A stretch of 64,000 bases of DNA from Channa striata. Taxonomy: Eukaryota > Chordata > Actinopteri > Anabantiformes > Channidae. The DNA is taken from the NCBI GenBank assembly GCA_033026295.1, contig CM065187.1:19192388-19256387 (forward strand), in the 5' to 3' direction. This document shows positions 22,572-35,384 of the stretch, piece by piece; the first letter of the stretch is position 1, and every line of letters begins with the position of its first letter. Made by a program: the position numbers and the translations under genes. The notes below the pieces were generated by a model. It did no database searches and had not been told where the DNA came from. It saw nothing but the letters and a program-made list of their open reading frames with translations.

Positions 22572-25500
22572 AAAACACATCACACAGGATATAGCAAGGC
22601 ACAACACTACACAAGTACTGAACAGAAACATGGTGAAAGCAGTCTGATCCTTCAAGTGACCTTCGGGCTTCAGTGGTTTTCTGCATTTTTAAGCATTCCA
22701 TTTAAAGCTTGCTATCTGAACTAAACGTTTCAGCAGGGTGAGAGCAGACCGGCTGGCAGGAATCAGATTCACCTTGGGTGAAACCAATAGACTAGAGAAC
22801 CAGAAAGTGCTATAAATACCAAGCTTGTCACTATCTCTAACATCAAGCAGCACCACAACAGAAACACTGCGACAGCTAAAAACTCTGATCTACTGAGCTG
22901 AATTCAGCGTTCTCAGTGAACAGCAGCTGTTTTCTAAAAGAGCACAAGGCAAACAGGCAATATATAGCACTTGAGATTGGAGACTGATCCTAAATACAAA
23001 GTGCCACAAGAACCAATCCTTCAGCGCACGAGTACAAGACAGAGACAGATACAGACAGAAGGAAGCATAAGCAACTGCGTTCTTGTAAGTAAATGGCCTC
23101 AAGCAGCAAGGAGTGGTACCATTCTCCTCATGTTAGAGAGCTGGACAAAGCTGATCTTGTCTGTAGAGCAGGCTACTTGTCATCCTCTTGACACTTCGTG
23201 CACACACACTGCTTTGGACAAGACTGACAGACAGATGCCACATTATACAGTGGATCTCATCCTGCAGTTTAAATGCACTGTTACAAATGGTCTGCATTTA
23301 GATCATTTCGCAGCTTTTAAAAATAGACTTGAATGATAGTTTCATCCATAACAAAGAACAAGTCTCGTCCTCACACAGTCAGTTATAATTAGGCAGTGGT
23401 TGTTTCAGCTATGTCAGAAATTAATAATCAACCGAACGCTACAAGAACTTTACGCCTCCTTCTGATCTGTTTGTTCCTTGATTTATAGGCTTGATATTTC
23501 AAATGCTTTCCATTGTTCCTTTTTCAGAATTTAATATCTGTACTATAAACTTCTTATTATATGTGGATTTATCACTTCTAAGTTGAGTACACATATATTT
23601 TGTAATAGGTCTAAAACGTTTTTAAGTTTGTAATTTCCTTTAGTGGTTTGACATTTTTCCACATGAAGCAGCTTGTTGCAGCAGAACATGAAGTTCGGAG
23701 GAACCTGGTTTGACAGTACAAGGACAAAAAAAATGACTATTGATTAAGAAAAAATTATAACTTATTATTAAAATAAGATGTCCTAAAAACATAGGCTGTT
23801 ACGAATACTTGTTGACAAAATCCAACAAAAAAACAAAACAAAAAACACATTTATGTTTAATGTCAGGATACATGATTTGATAAACTACCATATGATTACA
23901 CATTAAGCAATAGTTATACAGTGGAAAAGGAAAGGAAATAAAGTTGAAAGTACATCATCAACTGTGTATTATATTTCAGTGATTTAATAAATACTATAAA
24001 AACTGATGTTTTTTCCTCTTAATACTGAGACACTGCAGCAAACACTGAGACTGATCCTGCAAAATCTGCTTTGTTAAATGGTGGCTGCAAAACATCTGCT
24101 CAAAAGATTCCAACCTCTGTGTGTATTTGGATTTATTAAAAGTGGGGAAGAACATAAAATAAATAATAACATAAATAAAAGATAAACACAAATAAAAACT
24201 ATGACCTATTCACATGTTTTGCACCACCTTATAAATGAAGTTTTATTGCTGTTTTTCTGATAACAGTTCTATAGGGAGGAACATCCATGAGAAAGTGGGT
24301 CAGTGACAACTGACTTAAACCGAAAGTTCACACAGGTTCAGCTACAGTCAGTAACAGTAGAAGCATTGTGTGTGACTGCTTGCAACCATTTCATACTCCA
24401 TCTAGGTATGAAAAAGAAATCAAACCAATAATTCAGAAACCCAAACAAGCACATATTTCTACACACAGACACATTTTCACATCTGCCTTGACAACAATGA
24501 TGACTGGAAGGCAATCAATGTCAGCTTCGCTCTCAATTACCAATTCAGACTGGCATTGGAAACTGACAGCAACTGTGGGACATCCCTTTTATTGTATGCC
24601 AGCTACCTGTCCTGGCCATGGCACCCTGAGGTCTGGATGACACACTGACCATAAGCACATGCACACACACAGTCACTAAAGATTACCTGGTTTCCAAAAA
24701 ACATGAAGCAAAATTGAAAGTCAACTAAACTGAGCACCTTCAGAAAGGCTGCATCTCCCACACAATTCTCTATATTCATGTATATACAAAATATTCAAGT
24801 TAAAATTGAGAAATAGCTACGTTTTCTTTGTAACAAAATAGACATTTTAGTGGTCCTTTCAAATATTGGCAGTTGTTTTATAGAACAAATGTTAGAAAAA
24901 CAATCTGAGCAAGCTGAAATTAGACCACTGAAATGCAATGCGAACTGAAATAAAATATAAAAGAACACACTTGTAGTTTCACTACTGGTTCCCAGTCCTG
25001 CCACTGTAGTTGTGGATCTAACATCTAATCAAGGACTAATTTAGTTATCCAACAGGTAGTTTTTTTTTGCCTTAATACATATTAAACTTTAAGCCGTAAC
25101 AAAACTGATATGTACTGTGGTGACTTTGGGAAAGTAATTCCTTAACACAGATATCTAAGAATTGTAACAATTAACAGACACTGGAAAATGTCTATGTTAA
25201 CACACACTGTATCCTAAGCAAACCTGTAATGAGATTCTACTTATGTGAAACTGAAAAGTGGAAGCATCCCCTTGATGTCAAGTCAACAGTGCTACAAAAT
25301 ATTTACAGGATTTTAAAACATTGCTAAATCATGACCAGCTCTGTGGCCTCTTCTGTAATTGAGCCTGTCTGTATGAAACTCATTACCCAATATATGCATG
25401 CATAATAAGGCCCATCGCAGCTACTGAGAGAGGTCAAGGTAGATAGACACCTACACAACATCACATATTCACATTCAAATAATGAGTTTCAGCACCCGGT

Positions 25501-26676
25501 GGGCTGAGATGCACAGATTTATTAGGCTGCATCCAGCACAGACTGTGTTTTCAAAACAAGGTATAATGCCGCTCAGCACTGTGTAATTACGCAATGATAG
25601 ACTCAAATACCTTAATTATGGAGCCTCTATGTACTACCAGCGTACCAGGTGCATCTGTTCATGCAACTTGACAGGAAAAGCACAAGCTCACGACAAATAA
25701 TAAATCAAACTTGTGTAACCCCAACATGTGGGTCAACAAACAGACCCTTGCCACCATGGTGAAGCCATGGCAGGCAGGCAGCTTGGATTTAGGATGCCAA
25801 GATTGCAGCCTCACAATGTAAGCTATACCATATTTCTATTATGTAAGAGGATTAAGACTACTACGCACAGTAGCAGGTTCTCACATGATTAGTCAAGATT
25901 AGAGTAGCTATGGCTACTGGATACACATTATGGAGATGATAAGGCAGAGAGGCAGCCTGTGATGGAAGTCTTGTGGTTCTACAGCACAGCCTCCTCTGGG
26001 CTGGATCCACCCAAGACTTCAGCAACGCAAATGAGCACCTTCCATAAAGCCACACGACACAAAAAGCACAACAAGGAATGTCCCCTGCATTTCATTCTGC
26101 CAGCAGCCTATTTTACATTAAAGCTTCAAAACTGGCAACAGCTCAATTACAGCAGCCTTCAACAATGCGGTACACAACCCAAACAAAAGTGTGCAAGTAT
26201 TTATTTATTTTAGAAAAAAACTTTATGAGTAAATGTAGTTTGCACGTAAGGACAATAACTGTACAAGTTAAACAGAACCCAGGGTGTAAGAGTTTTGTTT
26301 TTCAGTGAATAATGTCTCATCAGTTAATTTAGATTTAAATGTATGCCCTTTCTTTAGACTTGTTTTGAATTTCTGCTGAATTAATTGTTGGAAAACGAGA
26401 CAGAATATCAGACAGTCATATCAAAGTTTTTCATTGTTATTTTAATTTAAATTTTTGCTAAAACAAATATTTACCAATATTGAAAAAAACTGCATTTACC
26501 AACCCTGTTAATCAGGTGTCCTATTATTGTTTATTCAACATTTACTCAACAGCAACTACCTGATGTCAGTATTAATAAAACAGAAATGAACAAGCATTGC
26601 GACGACATTTAGCGCCTGTATTACAGGACAGCATGCATTAATCAAGCACATGCATACCCATACACTGTGCCTTTAC

Positions 26677-26758
26677 CTGTGTCCTCATCTAGATCCCCCT
26701 GTAGAGAGGAGTCTGTGTCCTCTGAGGAAGCCTGGCTCCTCCAACTTATATTTCCCAT
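26677..26758 (-). CDS. rapgef1: rapgef1 alternative first coding exon 1b
   Basis: An ATG at 26758-26756 opens 27 codons plus one base: MGNISWRSQASSEDTDSSLQ, then GDLDEDT, then G|GTAAAG. The G plus AC of exon 2 gives Asp, so the junction reads DEDTDSQRSHL. Canonical mammalian C3G has a DTDSQRSHL junction, and I recall a mammalian isoform that starts with MGN. The phase (1) is the same as exon 1a. The frame stays open upstream of the ATG, so an internal exon with an upstream acceptor is a possible alternative. I favour a second promoter in intron 1. Confidence 0.72.
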
Positions 26759-29700
26759 CCAAGAGACTTGTGTCCACACAGCTACTAGAGGTGATGCTGA
26801 TGGGTTGATGCTGATCGTTACACTTAACACACTAAGCAATTGAGGGTCAGACTAATATTTTCAGTCGATATGCACAGCTGAGAGTTAGTCACAGACTAAA
26901 TGGTCCTCATGATCATCCTCACTTGACTCAGCCACATTACGCAGCACTCCAGAGGAAAGATCCACAAATAGCATTTAAAGAAGGCAAGAGGGATTTTAAA
27001 ATTGTGTGTCGGATCCAAATCATTTGATTATCAAGTAACTTTCTTGTAGATATGGCGACATTTACATAATCCTTTAAAAAAGCAAGTACCGTTAGCCTAA
27101 ACTTTCATTTGTGGTTCTGGAGAGGATCCAAGCCACAGAGTGGGGATGTATTAAACTGTGACAAGGAAAGGAGCAGGAATAAAGTGGCCCGCTCTCTAGC
27201 TTGCAGACCAAAACATAGCAGTGAAATCAATTGAAGCACCAACTCATAAGATGAACTCCTGAGTAAAATGACTGAACACAGATAGTGTGAAGACATGAAT
27301 ACAACCTGTAAGTGGAAGCTGCATTGAGTTACAAATGCAATCTCTGAACACAATCGTAACTGCCGTCTTCAGCTTCTCGGAAGAAGTTGCTGAAAATGAT
27401 AAAGGTGGAATAGATTTGAAAATATTTGTGTAAAGAAATCTGAGTGCCTTCTCTGATATTTTACTGCTCATCAATAACCCCGGTCCAGCAATTACCCAAT
27501 GTATAATCCATCAAATTCGTCCTGATTATCTCTGTGCAAAGATGAAATTCCCATCAATGCTCTGCCTTTCTCCACCCTCTTTCTTTCTCTTCATAAGCTC
27601 TATTCCCTCCCTCTTGTTGCTTTCCCACACACACACAAAAAAGAAACTAATTACAACACAGCTAAACCTATATAGGAGCCTCTCATTCTGTGGGAGAAGG
27701 AGGCTGAAATGCTTGCTGCCATTAAACCTCAAAATTGCAGCACGTCAAACCGAGAGCCCACAGCTTGCCCTGTGCAACACTGGGATCACTCATCAGCAAT
27801 GTGTGTAGATCTAATCGCCCAGGGAACCCTTTTGTAATCACATTTTCTTTAGCTCAGAGCTGCTCAGAGTTTTGGTGACTAAGGCATGTGGGGTTTGCTA
27901 TTTCTGTACATCAGACAAGAAGATATTTAGTACCCGCTCGGCAAACACAAAGTCATCAAACACTTCAGTGTTAACTCTAGAAATGCTTGAATGTAAACTT
28001 TTGGCATTACAGCTAAACCCTTCTGCAGGCACACACAGTCCCACACTATGCAGTGGGGGGAGGGGAGTCTAAAATAAGGAAATGATGGATCAGTTCCGCT
28101 GTGGATGACTACTACCATTGACTGTCCAGTAAGAGAGGGATATACAGGCTAATTTTAAAACACTGTGCAACTCCCACAACTTTGTTACCAACACTGACAT
28201 ACCAAAACAGTTGTGTAACAATCCCAGTCTTTGTGGGGAAACTAATAGTATAGAAATGTTGCAACTTTATCCATCCATCCATCTATATGTGTGTCTGTCT
28301 GTGTGTGTGCATGCAAGCGTCATTAATAAGCCATTACTAGGGTTACAGTATGCTGCAATGGAAAAAAACACAAACTTGACCTTTAAAAAATTATCTTCAC
28401 AATGAAATAAATTTTATAATACAATGAGGATAGCTTGTATTGTGGCAACAGTAAATTTAAACTGCTAATCCAAGGTTAAACCACTAAATGTTGGAATTAC
28501 GTATGAAAAACAAGATTATACATGTCTTTACGTGAGACAAGGGGCTACAGGTGATGCTAAATGTGTCTGCTCTAATTAGATTCTGTCACAGCCGAAAATG
28601 CTGATTTCAAAAGGCAAAGCAAATGTGTTTCTGCCAACTGTTGTTGTAAAAACAGGATCATTCAACGCTGTCTATTTATTTTAGATACAACTTATTTTAT
28701 ATACAATATGCACACACAAATAGTTCTGTTACTCATCGCACCGTGGTTGTGCACTGATAAGAAATATTAAATTGTAATTTAATTTAATTTTAATTTGAGA
28801 AGAACATCACCAATCATCGCAGCTGTTAATATGGGCCAAAACGAACACAACACAGAATATCATATTTAAAACACACGTGTGTTGTAGCACCATTTCATTG
28901 TACAAACCAATTACCCTGACAGTTTGCTTTACTGAGTCCAACACAGTCCATTAAGCATGAACCAACAAATGCACACACTTTTCTGCCTTTTCCACTGAGT
29001 CCTTTTTCTTATTTAAGCACACCCTGTTGGAAAGCAGTGAGGAAAGATGCAAGTTATGCTGTCTGCTATTAGTTTTTAGGCAACACTGAATTTGTTTATG
29101 GATTACAGCTTGGGCTGCCTGACTGATGAAGTCATGTGGGTGCGTATACAGAAAAATAGGGTTGAGTTTTAAAACAGACATGAGAACCACTCACTAGAGT
29201 GTTGTAAGTTGTAGATTCTTGTACATCCTCACTAAGCTCCTGGCAACATGGTACAGAGGGAAATCTGAGGACAAGTCACTGACAGCAGGACATAGAATAG
29301 TGAATATAGAATATGTTGATGCAATTGATCACTTAGGGCCAATAAACATGCAATGATCACACGTTTTCTGGTAGATTGTGTGCTATAACCCTTACATGAT
29401 GCATCTTTAACTTACAAACACATCCATGCTCAAGAATGAACCAATTAGAAAACTTTATTTCACTTTCCTCTAATCTTTTTTCCTTCCAATACGTCGAGGC
29501 ACCAGTGAATTAATCTTCTTCTGGTGTCCACAACTTAAGGCCACATGGACAGGATCCTTTTAATACCATCTACTCCCACCAATCCTTGCACAGATTCTCT
29601 CTCTCCAGTGCAAAGGCTTAAAATTTTACAGGGAAGCAATGTTTCAGTACTACCATGAGTCCCCCCTTTGCCCTCTTATTCCATTTCAGCTGCAGCAAAC

Positions 29701-31078
29701 ACACTCTGTCCTCTGGGGATATATCTGGGATCGATGGATACATGTAAAAGAGAGCAGAGACAACAGGACAACAAGTGACCCAGCAAATTCAACTAGGCAG
29801 CCTAGAGGAAGTTGGTCCACATGACAGGAGGGACACAAGGGAGAAATGATGGGACTGGGCTCATAGCAAATTTGATCAAAATACACTGTAGCCTTTATTT
29901 GCTTTTAACTCCTCATTAAACTAGAATCTACAAAAATACACTGCTTCTGAGGTTTCATTTAGATGTGACCATATGTAGTCATCTGTCTGCAAGACACGAA
30001 AGGAATCGGAAAGTTTTACGCCTATGAAAGATGACTGAACTGGTGGTTGATGACACTCCCTCCCTGCCTGTTACTGGGAGTTGTGTTCAAGTGTGCGTGT
30101 CTGCGCTGCAGGCATCACCGGCCGGGACTGTGTGTGGAGCGAAGCAGGGAGACAGCTGGTGGAATGTGATGCAAGTGTAGCTGGCGGGTGTAAAGTTTCT
30201 TTCCAAAGGCATGACCGAGCCCACCCTGTTTCACCCCCATGGCGACTACTTTGCGGTGATGCATTTGTCTTCAGAAGCACACGGAGTGTAAAGACAACAA
30301 AAATTGCCACGTTCACACTACTGAAATCAACGCGACACAAATACACAACACAGTCCTGGGCGTGAACGCATCCCAACTCCAGAGCACTAGGTAACTGAGT
30401 GGCTCCTGTTAGCCAGCCACAGGCTAACGTTTAGCTTTTGCTAGCAACCGTTACAATACCATTTTAAATATTAGCTGCCGGTAAACACTGAAGCACACAA
30501 ACAAAACAAAGCACCGTATTTTCAATTATTTATTTGTCCCCAAACGTTTCTTAGTGAAAAGAACATATTTTGTCTTGAATGTTAGAAATACTTTCTAACA
30601 ATTGAACATTGTATATTCACACTGAGTAAATGATGAAATGCCGGTGAAGTACCATTTAACCCATAGAATGATAAGCTAGCAGATTTAAATTGTATTTTCC
30701 AAGCTAGCTAGCCCTTCGACATGTCATTCGCTAAAGTACTACAGTGGTAACAATGCAAAAAAAAGGTTCTGTTGCATTCAATTTAAGGTTGAAATGGCCC
30801 AGAAAAAAGCCATTTGCTTCAGTAAGTAATACTGGCTAATGCGAGCTAGCTGATACAGTGACGCTTTATTTTAAGTGGAAAGCCGAGAAAAGAACAATCC
30901 ATAAGGCCCAATTAAACCACCATTTACGCTGAACGCAGTCCGTATCTGGATCCCCATTTAGCGTGTGTACCGGTCCATAGACCCCGCATTTGATCCATCT
31001 GTTCCCCGTGTGAGGAATACCGTTATCCGGCGTCCCGAGGTGGAGCAGTGTGCTTGAGTCCAGCCGGGCAGCTCTTAC
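26759..31078 (-). other. rapgef1 intron 1, 5' part
   Basis: AT-rich intron with scattered homopolymers. A relatively GC-rich stretch at 30060-30370 is open in frames on both strands, but I recognise no peptide. CpG density rises from about 30.9 kb toward the first exon. Confidence 0.65.
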
Positions 31079-31106
31079 CTTGCTTGCTCTCTATTTTTCC
31101 CGACAT
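31079..31106 (-). CDS. rapgef1: rapgef1 first coding exon 1a
   Basis: ATG at 31106-31104 in the context GCCACGAAAATGTCGG, with A at -3. It encodes MSGKIESKQ plus G, then AAG|GTAAGAG. Joined to exon 2 it reads MSGKIESKQDSQRSHLSSF, which matches a known vertebrate C3G N-terminus. The exon has only 28 coding bases, too short to be found by open-frame length. The 5' leader extends to a predicted start site near 31.22 kb. Confidence 0.92.
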
Positions 31107-31350
31107 TTTCGTGGCCAGCTGCTGTGATCCCACTCGCACTTCACCAGAACGTTAGCTACCGACGAGCTTCGCCGTGTGTCCTCCTCCGATTATCGCCTCA
31201 TTTTCGACCTACTGTTGCGTCCATGAGATGATTCCGCCGGTGTTACGATCATATATTTGTAGGCCACACACATTGGTACGGTTAGAAACTGTCTCAGTCC
31301 GTCTCCGGGTGATTTTCACTGGATAGACACACACACGCACACTCCTGCCT
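31107..31350 (-). promoter_or_regulatory. rapgef1 exon 1a leader and core promoter region
   Basis: Reading the minus strand, a CCAAT box lies near 31275-31271 (ACCAATGTG) and an AT-rich TATA-like AAATATATG at about 31258-31250. This spacing would put transcription start near 31.22 kb. The surrounding 400 bases are richer in CpG than the flanking AT-rich DNA, so a small CpG-island promoter is plausible. The start site is inferred, not seen. Confidence 0.5.
31198..31224 (-). CDS. Possible upstream ORF in the exon 1a leader
   Basis: ATG at 31224-31222 followed by seven codons and TGA (peptide MDATVGRK). It ends about 90 bases before the main ATG. It exists in the transcript only if transcription starts upstream of 31224, which is uncertain given the predicted start site. 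Confidence 0.3.
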   Translation of the reverse strand: MDATVGRK

Positions 31351-34300
31351 TGAACCTAGATTTGGACAGAAAGTGTTGGTTCAGGACAACAGCGCCGCCC
31401 AGCGCCAGGAATTAGTCATGTTCATGTGTCAACAAGGGGATGGGTGTGTTTCAAACTCAATGCAAAGTCTCTCAACGAACCACGAGTCGGTTGTGGTGCG
31501 TTTATGCATAATGACACATAATTTATGTGCCATGAAAATGTTGCAAATGGTGTCAAAATTCTGTGTCTAGTGTTACCATATTTAAAATCACTGAGTAAAT
31601 GATTATTTTTACACTTAATTCTTTTGTCATCCAAAGTATTTTATATATTATTTTTAGTATATGCTACTTATTTTATTCTTTTGTATATGTTCGATAGTCA
31701 ATTTCATTTGGTACAAAGTGTGACTGTCCTATATTGTATCATCCATAACAATTTCTCATACTACCATATACCTTATGTGTTGTGATTTGTCGTATGGAAA
31801 TTATTCTGCAACAAATCAGACGTTATCTACACAAATGCAATATAAAAAGCTTTATCGATAACCAAACAAAGAGTGGAAACATGGTATTTACACACCAAAA
31901 CAAAGCCAACAGTAAAAGAGTGTGTTTGTGTATTCTTTATGAATAAAAAGGTAAATAAACAAATGATGCCAATCCAAGCTCTAGACAATGATTCAAGATC
32001 TCATTTAATTTGTATATTTTAGTTTATTATAATGGTTTGGCTTAAATTTTAGATCCAATGTTTTTCCTCAAGGCTATATGTCGATATGATTTGATTTGGG
32101 GTGAAACATGTTTTTCTGTGAAAGCATTTTCATTAAGTCCACTGTATTGCTTCAGCAAAAATACTGAAAACATAATGCTATAATTTAAAGGTTGTATTAC
32201 CCATCCCCTGTACAAAGTTCACGTTGTTTTAAGTCCAGCACAAAGCTAATAAAATGATAAACCTTGTTCACTTGAGCCAGTTAAACTGTTCAGAAAAACA
32301 AAATACTATTATAAATGTCCAATAAAAACAAAGGGTTATACTATGTATGTGATAATTTATATTTAATATAATGGTAACTAATTGTTATTTATTTGTGTAT
32401 CTTCACAGTAGAGGACTATGGTATAGTTAGTTTGGATTTTAACACACTGTTTCAAAGGTTATTTCTTTAAACATGTTTTAACATTTTTCTTTCTCCAAGT
32501 CAAATTATCTCCTCTTAGAAAATACCTGCACGTTATTTTTGTGGCATTGTGATTGCCCTAGTACATATTCTTTTCAGAAAAATCATTTTGGTTCTTGTAG
32601 TTTTTCTTGAGCCAGGCCTCAAACCTCTACAGTTCTCTTGTGCCTTCCACAGGTTGCTATTAAAGGGCAACTTCACCAGATAGCAAGTTGGAAAGTGGGG
32701 AAGTCGCCCCCCGTGTCCATTCTTAAGATCCTTCACTGCTAAAAACTAATATAGAAAAGCAGAAGAGTTTTATCCCATTTTATTAATGTGTTACTTATAA
32801 TTGAGTGTGCTGTAAGTGTATCATCGTTTTCAACATATGCAGGGATCTCCCAGAAACAGAGAAAGCTGCACAGCTACATGATTTTGTGCTTTGTGTTCAG
32901 TTTGTAGGTGATGGCATGAACTATTCTTTAATAACGTTCCCTAAATACAACATATTTCGTTTGCTATGTGTTTGCTCTTTTCTTTTTCCAATAACATTTT
33001 ATTCAGATTTTGTGGTGATCCATCTCTATTAGGAAACCATGTGTTTATCCAGACGTCCATCTTATATAAAACATATTTTATATGAGAAAATATACAAGTT
33101 TAATTTGGCTTTGGCAAGTATTACGAGTCGTATAGACCTTAAACGGAAGCACAGAGTCTGGTGGGCACACAGAAACCTTCGCTGAATGCATAGGACACAG
33201 CGGTTTTTATCTACCATTCCCTAACTACCCCTTGTTCTTATGACAGAAAAGGAATAAAGCAAAAGAGAGAGGGGTGGGTGACTTCCGATTCAACGTGATT
33301 TCAGTAAACTGCTGACTATAGCTTTTGCCTACTTAGTGCTGCACATTATCCCAGCCATTAAGAAGCAACCATGTAGATTATGTCTCTGGCATATCACACC
33401 GAAGCAAGCATACCCTGTCATCCTTTTATGAATAATTGATCTGACTGACAGAATGATCTACATTCTGTGAGTGATCTGGGTCAGTTCGTACGCTTGTCAT
33501 GCACACATGAAAGCAAAGGCATGCATCAAAATACCAAGATAAGAAGCTCATTATACATATTGTTGGTGGCTGCACACATGCCTTATGCAACTCGCCACAT
33601 CATCAACTATATTTATTCAGTTATTAAACGGAGACCTTGACAGTCAAGAGTTCATATTTACACTGGCTGTCATTATGCCTGCTCCCTTGTGTTCTTGCTT
33701 GCACAGCAGAAACCACACCCCATATAGCAAGTGCAAAGTGTTTGCTGTGTGTGCGCACTAGAGAGAGTGTGTAGGCATGTGTGGTGGAGGGGAAGGAGTG
33801 AGAATGCCTTCCCTGAGGCTATGATAAGGGGAAAGACAGAGGAAAGACAACGAGTGAAGGAGTGGCAAGGATGAGTCTGACAGCACAATGAGAGTAGCTC
33901 TGCTTTGGCTGACTTAGTTTAGCTTTAAAATATTGGCTTCACGAGGCAGTGCGGAGCTTTCCCTCCATTAGGACAATAGCTTAGTCAGCTGCTATGAGGA
34001 AAGTGAGATGGGAAAAGTACTTAGAAGTTCTTGCAGATGTCTTACAACACACATTGGCAGTTCAGTCTGACAAATGATTGACATCCATCATGTCACTTTA
34101 TATTCATGTCACTGAAGTGACACATGGATCATAGCCACACAGTGTGGCTCTTTGCTTCTGTCTGTTGGCTAAGCTCAAACGCTGCCCTTCCACTTTGTGC
34201 CACACAGTGGTGCTGATGGACTGATGATCAGTTTTGTCCTGCTCGTGGTAATGTATGGTCAGGTGGAAGGAGTGCTGATGAAATGTAATTTGAGAGGGAT

Positions 34301-35321
34301 TAGCCTAATGTAACAGAATCCGCCATTGCAATGATGAAATTGCTGTTTTCTTGATGAGATTCACTGAAACAATATAGCTGAGCTGATAGCAGGAATTCAT
34401 AACAAGGTCTATGTGGAAAGTCAATACCAAAGCATACCCAAACTCTTTTATGATGAATAAGTTGTCATGTATTTTATAACAACTTCAAATGCTGCAGCCT
34501 AAGTGATCACTATTTACCTGAACCAAAACTGATTTTCAAAACAGCACTTGGACATCAATCAATCACCACGCTCAGATATTCAGGATCGAAATGGATAATG
34601 AGTGTGGGAAGGTTCGCACTGGTTCACACTGGCAAGTTTCACGCTTGGCTTAGAGTGTGATCAGGTCTGCTGTGGGCTGGACGTAGTTCACGGTAGACAG
34701 GGCAAAGAAAGGAGAAGCTAGACGGTTTTGTTAGCTGTGAGTTGTCAGTGGGAGCTGGGAGAAGAACAGTGTTTGATCTCTGCGGTGGTGGGTGTGTGAT
34801 GCAGAGCTCAAACACAGTTTAAGGCTCTGTTAACCTTGGCCAACAGTCAGGCCCCTCCGTCTGTCTCACATCTGAGAGTTGGGCAAAGGAGGAGGGGATC
34901 AGTGAAGCTTAAGCGACTGAATACATTTAACTAAGAAGGAGTGAAAAATATCTCCACAACAATCCAGGTCCTCTGTCTTTGGCCCCTTCGTTAACATAGA
35001 TAGAGGGATTTTCAAATGAGCTTTTCATGGTGGGAATTAAAATGAATGGCTGGAGGTGTCAGTGTGGGGGTTAGACGCAAGCCAATGGAGACTGAGGATG
35101 GGGAGGAGTTGGACGAAGAGGACGAGATGTGCAGGTCGTGACCTCTTCAATACTGTGTGCGAATAGAACACTCTGTCACTGCCACACAGGGACACGTGGT
35201 CAGGTTGGGCAAAAAATAGACGGGGATCAGGGAAAAACAATCAAATGTATGTTGTTTTCAATTCACATGTGAAATAATAAGTACACATTAACATACACTC
35301 CAAAAATACAATTTACAGTAT
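31351..35321. other. Intergenic, upstream of rapgef1
   Basis: No exon, RNA gene or named repeat recognised. AT-rich between 31.56 and 33.1 kb, more balanced afterwards. Open frames are short and without family similarity. Confidence 0.6.
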
Positions 35322-35384
35322 GTGTTATATAAGAAAGTGCACACCTAATAATCACATTAGGTGTGCACTTTCTTATATATACAC
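35322..35384. repeat. Perfect 24-bp inverted repeat (hairpin)
   Basis: Arm 1 (35326-35349) reads TATATAAGAAAGTGCACACC plus TAAT. Arm 2 (35356-35379) is its exact reverse complement. The loop is six bases, AATCAC. With a one-base bulge the pairing extends four more bases each side (GTGT with ACAC), spanning 35322-35384. Either strand would form a near-perfect 28-bp stem. Confidence 0.95.

Larger units (their letters stand above)
16490..26676 (-). other. rapgef1 intron 1, middle part
   Basis: Large AT-rich intronic stretch. It holds a retroposon-tail-like fragment (17001-17065), a tRNA-like A-box stretch (17690-17770), TG and CA microsatellites (18416-18441, 22552-22571) and a 31-bp tandem duplication (20115-20175). 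I recognise no exon or RNA gene. Confidence 0.65.
1..31250 (-). other. rapgef1: rapgef1 (C3G) gene, 5' part, continues past position 1
   Basis: Gene-level entry. C3G is a cytoplasmic guanine nucleotide exchange factor that is brought to receptors and adhesion sites by Crk-family SH3 domains and activates Rap1, R-Ras and TC10. Eleven exons join in one frame for 647 codons. Family-specific strings recur in vertebrate order: SQRSHLSSFTMKLKDKFHSP, EKEVVSALRYFKTIVDKM, ALSSC..RVYQSLANLIRW, five proline-rich SH3 ligands, SPRLSPCSSMGKLSKSDEQL and EDYSEPQPSVFYQ. The REM and CDC25 catalytic domains are absent, so at least 400 residues lie off the window. All introns are GT-AG. Two alternative first exons are seen. 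Teleosts often carry a and b copies of this gene, and I cannot tell which this is. Confidence 0.95.

Noticed and set aside
30071..30376. About 100-codon frames on both strands 0.7-1 kb inside intron 1
   Set aside because: Open on both strands because the region is GC-rich. No recognisable peptide or splice context tying it to rapgef1.
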